Positions 1 to 7,781 of a stretch of 62,813 bases of DNA are shown here, in pieces. The position numbers and the translations under genes are program-made. How positions within the stretch are numbered: position 1 is the stretch's first letter; every line of letters starts with the position of its first letter. This DNA comes from Caldimonas tepidiphila (GTDB taxonomy: Bacteria; Pseudomonadota; Gammaproteobacteria; Burkholderiales; Burkholderiaceae_C), in contig NZ_QXMG01000035.1 in the NCBI RefSeq assembly GCF_003569765.1, forward strand, positions 1 to 62,813. Direction: 5' to 3'. The notes under the pieces were generated by a model that ran no database searches, was not told where the DNA came from, and worked only from the letters and a program-made list of their open reading frames with translations.

Positions 1-545
1 AGGTCGAGGATGCTGCCCGAGTGGCGGTTGGTCCACGAGAAGCCGACGCTGTTGCTGCCGGCCGGCACGCGGGTCAGCGCCATGCCGGTGCGCCAGGTGC
101 TGGTGCCGGAGGGGCGGTAGCGCACGCTCACGACGCCGTTGAGGTTGTCGTCACCCGAGATCGCCCACTGCACGCTCAGGTTGTGGACGGTCGGGTAGGG
201 CACCGAGACGGCCCCCGGCGTGGTGGCGTTGGTGCCGCCGCTCGTCGCCGCGACCGATTCGCGCTCGAGCCCGGCGGATTCCGCCGCGATGACGTTCACC
301 AGCGGTTCGCGACCGCCCAGCACGGGGTCGTAGTTCGCATTGTCTTCCGCGACCACCTCGTCATTCGAATAGGAAGCGTCGTGCACGCTTTCCTGGCCGA
401 GGTTTTCGCTGTTTTGTTCGAGGCCGGCATCAGAATAGGAATCCTCGCCGCCTCCACCGCAACCGGCCAAAACAGCGGCCAGAGCGCAGGCGGACAGGGC
501 AAAAGGAAGATTCAGGGACTGATAAGGCCGAATGGAAAAACGCAT
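1..545 (-). CDS. Surface lipoprotein, 5' part only (runs off the left edge)
   Basis: The frame starts at the ATG read leftward from 545 and stays open for 181 codons to the window edge, so the C-terminus is missing. The product begins with a basic n-region, a hydrophobic stretch at about residues 12-27 and the lipobox LAGC with Cys29, followed by a Gly-rich then acidic linker, which predicts a lipidated envelope protein. From about residue 110 the sequence (VSVPYPTVHNLSVQWAISGD, later VSVRYRPSGTSTW) looks like the start of a fibronectin-III-like beta-sandwich. Such domains occur in secreted and surface proteins that bind or display polysaccharide. No function can be assigned. The upstream side carries an unusual repeat array (659-829) that may control it. 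Orientation is supported by lipobox and domain; shadow frames on the other strand have no recognisable features. Confidence 0.75.
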   Translation of the reverse strand, partial: MRFSIRPYQSLNLPFALSACALAAVLAGCGGGGEDSYSDAGLEQNSENLGQESVHDASYSNDEVVAEDNANYDPVLGGREPLVNVIAAESAGLERESVAATSGGTNATTPGAVSVPYPTVHNLSVQWAISGDDNLNGVVSVRYRPSGTSTWRTGMALTRVPAGSNSVGFSWTNRHSGSILD

Positions 546-658
546 TTGAAATCCAACGATTTTGGGTTGAAGGCCCCCGGTACGTGGTCCCGGTGACCGC
601 AAGAAAAACCGGTTCGAATCGAAGCCGGCTTGCGAAGAACCCGAATTCTGTGGATCTC

Positions 659-829
659 AACCCCCCAACCGTAAGAGAATGAAAGCGAATGGGGGGTTTT
701 CCCTTGTGTAAGCCTTACACGTCGAGTTACATAACCGTAACCTCGACCCCGCAAAGCGAGAACTATTACCGCAGTGGAATGGCGCCGCTTTTCGCCGGGG
801 AGCGAGAAAAGCGTGAACAATTACCGCAG
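659..829. promoter_or_regulatory. Array of inverted and direct repeats upstream of the lipoprotein gene
   Basis: Four elements lie within 170 bases. (1) AACCCCCC at 659-666 and GGGGGGTT at 691-698 form an 8-bp inverted repeat. (2) GTGTAAG-C-CTTACAC at 706-720 is a perfect 7-1-7 palindrome. (3) 721-730 and 737-747 form a 10/11-base inverted repeat with one bulged base (GTCGAG...CTCGAC). (4) Two direct 22-base repeats at 753-774 and 808-829 match at 20 of 22 positions, share AAAGCG and ATTACCGCAG, and are 55 bases apart. The array sits upstream of the minus-strand lipoprotein gene, so binding sites for one or more regulators are the simplest reading. No regulator is identified. Confidence 0.55.
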
Positions 830-1284
830 GGGGAGAACGAAGCCCCGGTTCCCCAAGGTGATGGATTTCACGAAACGAGGCCGGGAAAGGGGGCGGGAGC
901 AGAATGCGGCAGGAGAACCGGGGCGCGTTTCCGTGTCGTGCCGCCGTGCTGCGGGACTCGTGACCGGGGGCGCTCCCGGACGGCACAGTCGCCGGTCCCC
1001 GCCCGCTCCCGCCGGGGCCGCGCCCCGCGTCCCGAGTGCCCTCGCGCGCCGCCGAGGTGCTTCGAGGATCCTGTCGTCGCATCCGGACGAGCCGTGCGGG
1101 GAAGTGCGGCCCCGGCATGGCGGGCAGGCAGGCGGGCACAGCCCGGTTCCGGAGTCTGGGAGTGGGCGCACGGTGTGCCTCCCTGCGGCGGCAAGGGGAC
1201 GGTGCGCCGATGCAAGGGGCGGCAGGGCGGTCGCCCACAAGTAACAGAACGCGTCAAGCTTGATCCCGATCAGAGATAATCCCT

Positions 1285-1320
1285 CTTGCACGTTGCAAGC
1301 GCAGGCGGATTTCTCCGCCT
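1285..1320. promoter_or_regulatory. Palindrome and stem-loop ahead of the PstS-like gene
   Basis: CTTGCA-CGT-TGCAAG (1285-1299) is a perfect 6-3-6 palindrome. It is followed at once by AGGCGGA-TTTC-TCCGCCT (1303-1320), a perfect 7-bp stem with a 4-base loop. The first could be an operator; the second has no T-run, so it is a poor terminator and may be a leader hairpin. No PhoB box was seen, which is notable ahead of a phosphate-type binding protein. Confidence 0.35.
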
Positions 1321-1449
1321 TCGCGCCAGCGCCCTCCACCGGGCCGCCTCCAGGGGGAGATCCCGCCCTCGGCCCGCCTTCTCGAGGCGAGGCGATGCGG
1401 GGGCACCGGCCGCGGCGCGCGACTCGACACAGGCAAAGAGGTCCCCAAG

Positions 1450-2514
1450 ATGAATCCATTCCGGGCCGCCCGCATGCTGCGGGCGGCGGTCTTCTGCGTG
1501 GCGGCGGCACTGCTGGCCGTCCCCGCGACCGCACAGGTGCAGGGCGCGGGCGCCACCTTCCCGTCCAAGGTGTACGAGCGCTGGGCGCAGGCCTTCGCGA
1601 AGAGCGACAGGGGCACGAAGGTGAGCTACCGCCCGACCAACTCGGGCGACGGCATCCGCCAGATCAGCGCGCGCACGGTGCAGTTCGGCGGCACGGACAC
1701 GCCCTTGCCGCCGGAGGAACTGGCGCAGCGCCGGCTGGTGCAGTTGCCGATGCTCGTCGGCGGCATCGTCCCGGTGGTGAACCTGCCCGGCATCGGCGAC
1801 CAGCGCCTGCGGCTCGACGGCCCGGTGCTCGCCGACATCATGAGCGGGCGCATCGCGCGCTGGAACGAGGCGCCGATCGCCGCGCTCAACCCCGGCGTCG
1901 CGCTGCCGGCGCTGCCGATCCGGCGCATCGTGCGCGCCGACAAGTCCGGCACCACCGAGGGCTTCACGCGCTACCTCGCGCAGGTCTCGGCAAGCTTCCG
2001 GCAGCAGGTCGGGGCGGCCCAGGCGCCGAGCTGGCCCGGCGAGGTGGTCGCCGCCGAGGGCAACGACGGCATGGTGCGTGCGCTCAAGGCGCATTCCGGC
2101 TCGATCGCCTACGTGAGCTACGACCGCTCGGTGCAGGACCGGCTCTCCACGGTGCGCCTGCGCAATGCGGCGGGGCACTTCGTCGCCGCCTCCGAGACGG
2201 GCTTCCGCAGCGCGATCCTCGAGAGCGACCTGTACCGCCGCAACGACGACCGCGCCTCGCTGCTCGACCGCCCGGGCGGCGAGACCTGGCCGATCACGCT
2301 CGTGAGCTTTGTGCTGGTCGATGCGCTGCCGGCCTCCGCCGACGGCGCCGACGCGGCGCTGCGCTTCCTCTACTGGTGCTTCATGAACGGCGACCGCCTG
2401 ACGCAGGGCACCGGCTTCGCGCCGCTGCCCACCAGCATGCAGTCGCAGCTCGCGACGCGCTTCGACGGCATCCGCACCCGCGAGGGTCAGCCGCTGAACT
2501 ACCAGGTGTTCTGA
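1450..2514 (+). CDS. PstS-family phosphate-type ABC substrate-binding protein, orphan
   Basis: A 354-residue periplasmic binding protein. It has an n-region of basic residues, a hydrophobic core and a likely cleavage after ATA near residue 28. The mature N-terminus carries the family hallmark GAGATFP (residues 32-38), and RADKSGTT at about 162-169 is the conserved phosphate-contacting segment of PstS proteins. Family members bind phosphate and hand it to the PstCAB importer, but no pstC, pstA, pstB or phoU gene lies nearby, and no PhoB box was seen upstream. It may therefore serve as a free-standing scavenger or sensor. An AGAGG Shine-Dalgarno lies 8-9 bases before the ATG. Phosphate as ligand is inferred from the family only. 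Confidence 0.85.
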   Translation: MNPFRAARMLRAAVFCVAAALLAVPATAQVQGAGATFPSKVYERWAQAFAKSDRGTKVSYRPTNSGDGIRQISARTVQFGGTDTPLPPEELAQRRLVQLPMLVGGIVPVVNLPGIGDQRLRLDGPVLADIMSGRIARWNEAPIAALNPGVALPALPIRRIVRADKSGTTEGFTRYLAQVSASFRQQVGAAQAPSWPGEVVAAEGNDGMVRALKAHSGSIAYVSYDRSVQDRLSTVRLRNAAGHFVAASETGFRSAILESDLYRRNDDRASLLDRPGGETWPITLVSFVLVDALPASADGADAALRFLYWCFMNGDRLTQGTGFAPLPTSMQSQLATRFDGIRTREGQPLNYQVF

Positions 2515-2530
2515 GCCCGGGGCGGCCGCC

Positions 2531-2839
2531 TCAGGCGAGGCGCGCCATCAGCGCGTGCCCCATGTCGCGCAACTCGTCGCTGCCGCGGCGGAAGGCGAGC
2601 GAGAAGCGCTGGCCGGCGTAGATGCGGTCGTAGGCCAGGCGCGAGACATGCGCCTGCCAGCCCTGGGCGGCCATCAGCCGCGAGAAGCGCTCCAGCACCG
2701 CGAGATCGACCGGCACCGGCCGGTGCTCGCCGCAGGGATCGAGCGGCTCGATCACCAGCATCGTCGCCGCGCGGCACACCCGCAGCCGGCGCGGACCGGT
2801 GCTCGGCTGGATCTTGTTCGGGAGGGATTGCGGGGACAT
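2531..2839 (-). CDS. Conserved-looking hypothetical protein, 102 residues
   Basis: A small soluble protein with no signal peptide or membrane segment. I do not recognise the family. The start at 2839 is chosen because AAAGG lies 8 bases upstream; an in-frame ATG further out (2947) lacks a ribosome site and encodes an unlikely leader. The C-terminal half (RFSRLMAAQGW, later RIYAGQRFSLAFRRGSDELR) looks like an ordered amphipathic domain. It is downstream of the AlkB-like gene on the same strand with about 110 bases between them, and converges with the PstS-like gene 16 bases away. Confidence 0.6.
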   Translation of the reverse strand: MSPQSLPNKIQPSTGPRRLRVCRAATMLVIEPLDPCGEHRPVPVDLAVLERFSRLMAAQGWQAHVSRLAYDRIYAGQRFSLAFRRGSDELRDMGHALMARLA

Positions 2840-2950
2840 CGCGAAGCCTTTCTGACGATGCCGCCGGGGGGCGGCCTGCGTGGGCGGCAACGATAGGGCG
2901 ATGAACCCGCGGCCGAGCCGCGGAAATGAGGCCGGGACCCGGCCCAATCC

Positions 2951-3556
2951 TCAACGGCGCGCCGCGGGCGTGCGGAAAGTCACCGAACAGCGCAGGCCCG
3001 GCGTCGGCGCGACCGCGTGCTGCCAGTCCCAGCGCGCCTCGCCGCACAGGATGTAGGCCGAGCGCGGCTCGAGCTCGAGCTTCAGCAGCGCGCCCTTCCT
3101 CCGCGACGGCACGGGCGGGTAGCGGCGAAAGCGCATCTCGCAGGCGCCCGCCAGCGACACGCCGACGATCGCCTCGAAGTCCGGCACGTCGCGGTGCCAG
3201 CCGAGCGGCGTGCCGGGGCGGTACTCGGCCACCAGCATGTTGGTGAAGGCCTCCGGCGCGACGCCGAGCCAGGCGGCGGCCTTCGCGCGCAGCGGCCGGA
3301 ACGCCTCGGGCAGCGCGGCACCGGCCTGCAGCCGGTTCGTGTCGAAGTCGAACTCGCTGCCGAAGCTCGCGACGCGTCGCCGCGCGGTCCACTCCTTGTA
3401 GCGCGCCTCGCGCAGCCCGAGCGCGGCGATCGCCGCGAGCAGCGCCGCCTCCTCGGCCTCGTCGATGAAGTCGCGCCGGTAGGCAAAGCCCGGCGGCAGG
3501 GGCGCCGCCTCGGCGCCGAAGAGCTCAAGCTGTCCGTTCGGACCCGTCGGGTTCAT
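2951..3556 (-). CDS. AlkB-family 2-oxoglutarate/Fe(II) dioxygenase
   Basis: A 201-residue protein with the full AlkB/2OG-oxygenase signature: His121 and Asp123 in WHRDV, His180 in WDWQH as the third iron ligand, and Arg189 and Arg195 in RCSVTFR for 2-oxoglutarate. The segment EYRPGTPLGWHRD precedes the first ligands, as in AlkB. Family members remove alkyl groups from nucleic acid bases oxidatively, so direct alkylation repair is the likely role, although some homologues act on proteins or RNA. The ATG at 3556 has AAAGG 7 bases upstream. The gene starts inside the 3' end of the LysR gene (32-base overlap), so the two are probably cotranscribed. Confidence 0.85.
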   Translation of the reverse strand: MNPTGPNGQLELFGAEAAPLPPGFAYRRDFIDEAEEAALLAAIAALGLREARYKEWTARRRVASFGSEFDFDTNRLQAGAALPEAFRPLRAKAAAWLGVAPEAFTNMLVAEYRPGTPLGWHRDVPDFEAIVGVSLAGACEMRFRRYPPVPSRRKGALLKLELEPRSAYILCGEARWDWQHAVAPTPGLRCSVTFRTPAARR

Positions 3557-4481
3557 CGTGCGGCCTTTCGTCGAAGCGCATGCGCAGCGCGATCTCGCGC
3601 AGCCAGCGCTGGCCCGGATCGTTGTGGAAGCGCCAGTACCAGTGCAGCCACACCGTGAAGGGCGGCAGGCCCAGGTCGGGCTCGACCACCTGCAGCGCAT
3701 GGCGCCGGGCGAAGGTGCGCGCCGGGCGCAGCGGCATCACGACCGCGAGGTCGGTCGCCGCGAGGATCGAGGGCACCACCGCGAAATGCGGCAGCGTCAG
3801 CCGGATGCGCGACTCGAGCCCGAGCAGGTGCAGCGCGCGGGCCGGCTCGACGTGGCTGCTGACGAGGATGAAGTCGAGTTGCTGCAGCGCCTCGCGCCCC
3901 TGCAGCCGGCCGGCGAGCGGATGGCCCCGGCGCAGCAGCACCACGTAGCGCTCGTCGAGCAGCCGCGCGCGCTCGGTGCCGGTCACCTCGGGCAGGTAGC
4001 CGAAGGCGAGGTCGATGCGGCCGTCCTCGAGCGCCGGCACGATGGCCGCGGGATCGAGCGGCACCACCTCGACCCGCACCCCCGGCGCCTCGCGGCTCAC
4101 CTCGCGCATCAACTGCGGCAGGAATTCGTCCGCGCCGATGTCGCTCATGTAGACCGCGAAGCGCCGCTGCGAGCGCGCCGGTTCGAACACGTCGGACTCG
4201 TGCAGCGCGACGTCCAGCACCTTCATCGCCGCCTCGACCTGGCGCGCAAAGTGGTCGGCCTTCGGCGTCGGCGCGACGCCGCCCGAGGCCCGCACGAAGA
4301 GCGGGTCGTGCAGCGACAGGCGCAGGCGCGTGAGTGCATGGCTCACCGCCGGCTGCGACAGGCCCAGGTTCTCGGCCGCGCGGCTGACGTTGCGCGCCGC
4401 GTAGACCGCCTGGAAGACATGCAGCAGGTTGAGGTCGAAGTCCTTGATATGCACGGCGCGAATCGTAGTCACTAAGCGCAT
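3525..4481 (-). CDS. LysR-type transcriptional regulator
   Basis: A 318-residue regulator with an N-terminal winged helix-turn-helix (DFDLNLLHVF, then NLGLSQPAVSHALTRLR) and a periplasmic-binding-like effector domain. It is divergent from the indolepyruvate oxidoreductase cluster with a 67-base gap, the classic arrangement for a LysR protein controlling its neighbour, so an aromatic 2-oxoacid or related acid is a plausible inducer. Neither candidate start has a good ribosome site: ATG at 4481 or GTG at 4454 (which begins VHIKDFDLN, closer to typical LysR N-termini). The 3' end overlaps the AlkB-like gene by 32 bases. Confidence 0.9.
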   Translation of the reverse strand: MRLVTTIRAVHIKDFDLNLLHVFQAVYAARNVSRAAENLGLSQPAVSHALTRLRLSLHDPLFVRASGGVAPTPKADHFARQVEAAMKVLDVALHESDVFEPARSQRRFAVYMSDIGADEFLPQLMREVSREAPGVRVEVVPLDPAAIVPALEDGRIDLAFGYLPEVTGTERARLLDERYVVLLRRGHPLAGRLQGREALQQLDFILVSSHVEPARALHLLGLESRIRLTLPHFAVVPSILAATDLAVVMPLRPARTFARRHALQVVEPDLGLPPFTVWLHWYWRFHNDPGQRWLREIALRMRFDERPHDEPDGSERTA

Positions 4482-4548
4482 TGCATGGACGAATGAAAAC
4501 CCGGTGCCTACAGTCCATGCACAGCCACAGGAGACGAGGCCGCGCGGC

Positions 4549-6723
4549 ATGCACCGTCCGGCCGGCAGCATCATGGAAGTCCAGTTCACCCAGGAAATCG
4601 CGCAGCTGCAGCTCGGCGCGGGCCAGACCTTCCACGGCGAGGGGATTCTCGCGATCACCAAGGCGCTGCTGCAGTCGGGCGTGGCCTATGTCGGCGGCTA
4701 CCAGGGCGCGCCGGTTTCGCACCTGCTCGACGTGATGGTGCAGGCCAAGCCCTATCTCGACACGCTCGGTGTGCACGTGGAGGCCTGCTCGAACGAGGCC
4801 TCGGCCGCGGCGATGCTGGGCGCCTCGATCCACTACCCGCTGCGCGGCGCCGTCACCTGGAAGTCGATCGTCGGCACCAACGTCGCGGCCGACGCGCTCT
4901 CGAACCTCGCGTCGCCGGGCGTCACCGGCGGCGCGCTGATCGTCGTCGGCGAGGACTACGGCGAGGGCGCGAGCGTGATCCAGGAGCGCACGCACGCCTA
5001 TGCGATGAAGTCCACGCTGCTGCTGCTCGATCCGCGGCCGGACCTCGCCAACATGGTGGACATGGTCGGGCACGCCTTCGCGATGTCGGAGGCCTCGAAC
5101 ATGCCGGCGATCATGGAGGTGCGCATCCGCGCCTGCCACGTGCGCGGCAAGTTCGAGTGCAAGGACAACGTCGCGCCGCGCGTCTCGACGCAGGCGCTGA
5201 TCGAGGAGCCGGCCGGCTTCGACTACATGCGGCTCGCGCACCCGCCGGTGACCTTCCGCCACGAGAAGCTGAAGACCGAGCAGCGCATTCCGGCCGCGCA
5301 GCGCTACATCGCCGAGCACCGCCTCAACGAGCTCTTCGACGGTCCGCGCAGGAACGTCGGCCTGATCGTGCAGGGCGGGCTCTACAACGCGCTCGTGCGC
5401 GCGCTGCAGCAATTGGGCCTCGCCGACGCCTTCGGCGACAGCGAGATCCCGATCCTCGCGCTCAACGTCACCTTCCCGCTGGTGCCCGAGGAGGTCTCGC
5501 GCTTCTGCGTTGGAAAGGACGCGGTGCTGGTGCTCGAGGAAGGCAGCCCCGAGTACATCGAGAAGGACATCATCCAGGCGCTGCGCCGGCTCGACGTGCA
5601 GACCCCCGTGCACGGCAAGGACCTGCTGCCCGCCGCCGGGGAATACACCGTCGAGGCGATGGCCGGGGGGCTGCTGGAGTTCGTCGGCAAGTACCTGCCG
5701 CAGGTGGACCTCGGCGAGGCCCGCCGGTGGCTCGCGGGCAACGCGCAGCGGCGCGAGTCGGTCGCGAAGGACACCGGCGCGCTGCCGGCACGGCCGCCGG
5801 GCTTCTGCGTCGGCTGCCCCGAGCGCCCGGTGTTCTCCGCGCTGAAACTGGCGCAGCAGCAGGTCGGCCCGGTGCACGTCGCCGCCGACATCGGCTGCCA
5901 TGCGCTCGCGACCTTCGAGCCCTTCTCGTCCGGCCACTCGATCCTCGGCTACGGCATGAGCCTCGCGAGCCGCGCGGGCGTGTCGCCGATGATGCAGCGC
6001 CGCACGCTCGCGATCATGGGCGACGGCGGCTTCTGGCACAACGGGCTGCTCACCGGCGTGCAGGCCGCGCTCTTCAACAGCGACGACGCGGTGCTGCTGA
6101 TCATGAAGAACGGCTACACCTCGGCGACCGGCACGCAGGACATCATCTCCACGCCCGACGAGGAAGCGAAGGAAAGCGCCGCCGACAAGCACCAGAGCCT
6201 CGCGCACCAGAACCAGACCATCGAGGACACGCTGCGCGGCATGGGCGCGAAGTGGATGCGGACCGTGCACACCTACGAGGTGGACGCGATGCGCCGCACG
6301 GTGCAGGAGGCGCTCACGAGCGACTTCAACGGCCTCAAGATCATCATCGCCGAGGGCGAGTGCCAGCTCGAGCGCCAGCGCCGCATCAAGCCCTGGATCG
6401 CCGGCAAGTTGAAGCGCGGCGAGCGCGTGGTGCGCGTGAAGTACGGCGTCGACGAGGACGTGTGCACCGGCGACCACGCCTGCATCCGGCTCTCGGGCTG
6501 CCCGACGCTGACCCTCAAGGACAACCCCGACCCGCTGAAGGTCGACCCGGTCGCGACCGTCATCGACGGCTGCGTCGGCTGCGGGCTGTGCGGCGCCAAC
6601 GCCCATGCCGCGACGCTGTGCCCCTCGTTCTACCGGGCCGAGGTCGTGAAGAACCCGGGCTGGGCCGAGCGATGGATGGCGCGGCTGCGCGAGGGCGTGA
6701 CGCGCGCGCTGCGCCCGGCCTGA
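4549..6723 (+). CDS. iorA: Indolepyruvate ferredoxin oxidoreductase, alpha subunit
   Basis: A 724-residue thiamine-diphosphate enzyme subunit. The N-terminal part carries the pyrimidine-binding domain of the 2-oxoacid:ferredoxin oxidoreductase family (AYVGGYQGAPVSHLLD; EACSNEASAAAMLGAS). MGDGGFWHNG near residue 490 is the ThDP-binding GDG motif. The C-terminus holds ferredoxin-like cysteines (CTGDHAC...GCP near 638 and CVGCGLC...LCP near 674). These enzymes decarboxylate aryl-pyruvates from aromatic amino acids to aryl-acetyl-CoA. The partner beta subunit is at 7782-9476. The ATG at 4549 has GAGG 9 bases upstream; ATG 4573 is a second possibility. Whether indolepyruvate or phenylpyruvate is preferred cannot be read from sequence. 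Confidence 0.9.
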   Translation: MHRPAGSIMEVQFTQEIAQLQLGAGQTFHGEGILAITKALLQSGVAYVGGYQGAPVSHLLDVMVQAKPYLDTLGVHVEACSNEASAAAMLGASIHYPLRGAVTWKSIVGTNVAADALSNLASPGVTGGALIVVGEDYGEGASVIQERTHAYAMKSTLLLLDPRPDLANMVDMVGHAFAMSEASNMPAIMEVRIRACHVRGKFECKDNVAPRVSTQALIEEPAGFDYMRLAHPPVTFRHEKLKTEQRIPAAQRYIAEHRLNELFDGPRRNVGLIVQGGLYNALVRALQQLGLADAFGDSEIPILALNVTFPLVPEEVSRFCVGKDAVLVLEEGSPEYIEKDIIQALRRLDVQTPVHGKDLLPAAGEYTVEAMAGGLLEFVGKYLPQVDLGEARRWLAGNAQRRESVAKDTGALPARPPGFCVGCPERPVFSALKLAQQQVGPVHVAADIGCHALATFEPFSSGHSILGYGMSLASRAGVSPMMQRRTLAIMGDGGFWHNGLLTGVQAALFNSDDAVLLIMKNGYTSATGTQDIISTPDEEAKESAADKHQSLAHQNQTIEDTLRGMGAKWMRTVHTYEVDAMRRTVQEALTSDFNGLKIIIAEGECQLERQRRIKPWIAGKLKRGERVVRVKYGVDEDVCTGDHACIRLSGCPTLTLKDNPDPLKVDPVATVIDGCVGCGLCGANAHAATLCPSFYRAEVVKNPGWAERWMARLREGVTRALRPA

Positions 6724-6745
6724 CAAGGATTCCTGCAAGCAACGA

Positions 6746-6767
6746 GATTCCCGCGACGACGGGAATC
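6746..6767 (+). repeat. Perfect 8-bp stem-loop between iorA and the Bug receptor gene
   Basis: GATTCCCG and CGGGAATC are separated by six bases and lie in the 73-base gap after iorA. The sequence resembles the dispersed ATTCCCGC/GCGGGAAT intergenic hairpins common in GC-rich proteobacteria. There is no T-run, so it is not an obvious terminator. It could stabilise the iorA transcript or partly uncouple downstream expression. Confidence 0.5.
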
Positions 6768-6796
6768 CGCCCTCGATCCACCGAAGGAGACAGACG

Positions 6797-7771
6797 ATGA
6801 AATTCAGGACCACCCGCCGCGCGCTGCTGGCGCTGGCCGCCTCGATGGCCGTCGCCGGCCCCGCCTTTGCCCAGGCCGACTGGCCGAGCAAGCCGATCAA
6901 GCTGGTCGTCAACTTCCCGCCCGGGGGAGCTGCCGACGTGATCGGCCGCGCGCTCGGCACCGCCTTGACCGAGCAGCTCGGCCAGCAGGTCGTGGTCGAG
7001 AACAAGCCCGGCGCCAACGGCAACCTCGGCGCCGAGGCGGTGGCCAAGGCGAGCGCCGACGGCCACACCTTCCTGATGAGCTCCGGGGGCGCCGTGACGG
7101 TCAACCCCTTCCTCTACACGAAGATGCCCTTCGACGCGGAGCGGGACCTGCAGCCGGTGGCGTCGGTGGCGCGCGTGCTGGTCTTCCTCGTCACGCACCC
7201 GTCGGTGCCGGTGAACAACGTGCAGGAGTTCGTCTCCTACGCGCGCGCCAACCCCGGCAAGCTCTCCTACGGCTCGGCCGGCACCGGCAGCTCGCCGCAC
7301 ATCGCGGGCGAGATGCTCAAGCGCCAGGCCGGCATCGACGCGATGCACGTGCCCTACCGCGGCATGGCGCCGGCGCTCACCGACCTGCTGGCCGGCCAGA
7401 TCCAGTTCATGTTCGACTCGGGCCCGGGCCTGCGCCACGCCAGGGACGGCAAGCTCAAGGTGCTGGCCGTCGGCAGCCCGACGCGCTCGCCGCAGGTCGA
7501 CGTGCCGACGCTTGCCGAGGCCGGCATGAAGGGCTTCGACGCGGACACGATCTTCGGCGTCTACGCGCCCGGCGGCACGCCGGCGGCGGTGGTGACGAAG
7601 CTGCACGCCGAGATCAACAAGGCGCTCGCGAACCCGAAGGTGGTCGAGGTGATGAAGGGCATCGGCAGCGAGCCCGCCTCGATGAGCCGCCAGCAGTTCG
7701 TCGAGCGCCAGAACCAGGACCGCGCCCGCTTCGGCGCCTTCATCCGCGAGGTCGGCCTGAAGGCCGATTGA
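6797..7771 (+). CDS. Bug/TctC-family periplasmic solute receptor
   Basis: A 324-residue tripartite-tricarboxylate-transporter-type receptor. A basic n-region and hydrophobic core end in AFA-Q near residue 26, giving an exported protein. The mature start has the family signature (WPSKPIKLVVNFPPGGAAD), and the rest matches the Bug fold throughout (YGSAGTGSSPHIAGEMLK, PYRGMAPALTDLLAGQIQ). Such receptors bind carboxylates and are greatly expanded in Burkholderiales, often without their own membrane components, as here (no tctA or tctB in the window). It sits between the two subunit genes of the oxidoreductase, with a strong AAGGAGA ribosome site, which suggests capture or sensing of an aromatic or keto acid fed to this pathway. 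Confidence 0.92.
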   Translation: MKFRTTRRALLALAASMAVAGPAFAQADWPSKPIKLVVNFPPGGAADVIGRALGTALTEQLGQQVVVENKPGANGNLGAEAVAKASADGHTFLMSSGGAVTVNPFLYTKMPFDAERDLQPVASVARVLVFLVTHPSVPVNNVQEFVSYARANPGKLSYGSAGTGSSPHIAGEMLKRQAGIDAMHVPYRGMAPALTDLLAGQIQFMFDSGPGLRHARDGKLKVLAVGSPTRSPQVDVPTLAEAGMKGFDADTIFGVYAPGGTPAAVVTKLHAEINKALANPKVVEVMKGIGSEPASMSRQQFVERQNQDRARFGAFIREVGLKAD

Positions 7772-7781
7772 GGATCACCCC

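Larger units (their letters stand above)
546..1449. other. Gene-free stretch between lipoprotein and PstS-like gene
   Basis: About 900 bases with no convincing coding frame. Several open frames exist on both strands, but all are Arg/Pro/Gly-rich low-complexity translations typical of GC-rich noncoding DNA. The left half (659-829) holds the repeat array described separately. The right half holds a short palindrome (1285-1299) and a stem-loop (1303-1320) ahead of the PstS-like gene. No tRNA or other RNA gene was recognised. Confidence 0.6.

Noticed and set aside
605-640. GGTTCGAATC, like a tRNA T-arm
   Set aside because: No acceptor stem, anticodon arm or CCA context can be drawn around it.
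753-829. Two 22-base repeats with a 33-base spacer, resembling a minimal CRISPR
   Set aside because: Only two copies, two mismatches, no further units and no cas genes; placement upstream of a gene favours regulatory sites.
868-1257. 129-codon minus-strand frame in the 546-1449 gap
   Set aside because: Pro/Arg/Gly-rich composition, no ribosome site, no recognisable motif.
1450-2514. PstS-like gene as part of a phosphate-uptake operon
   Set aside because: No pstCAB, phoU or Pho box nearby, so it is described as an orphan.
3553-7104. Very long open frame on the minus strand opposite iorA and the LysR gene
   Set aside because: It is a shadow of real genes in GC-rich DNA: the translation is Arg/Ala/His/Val-rich with no domain, and the other strand carries conserved enzymes.
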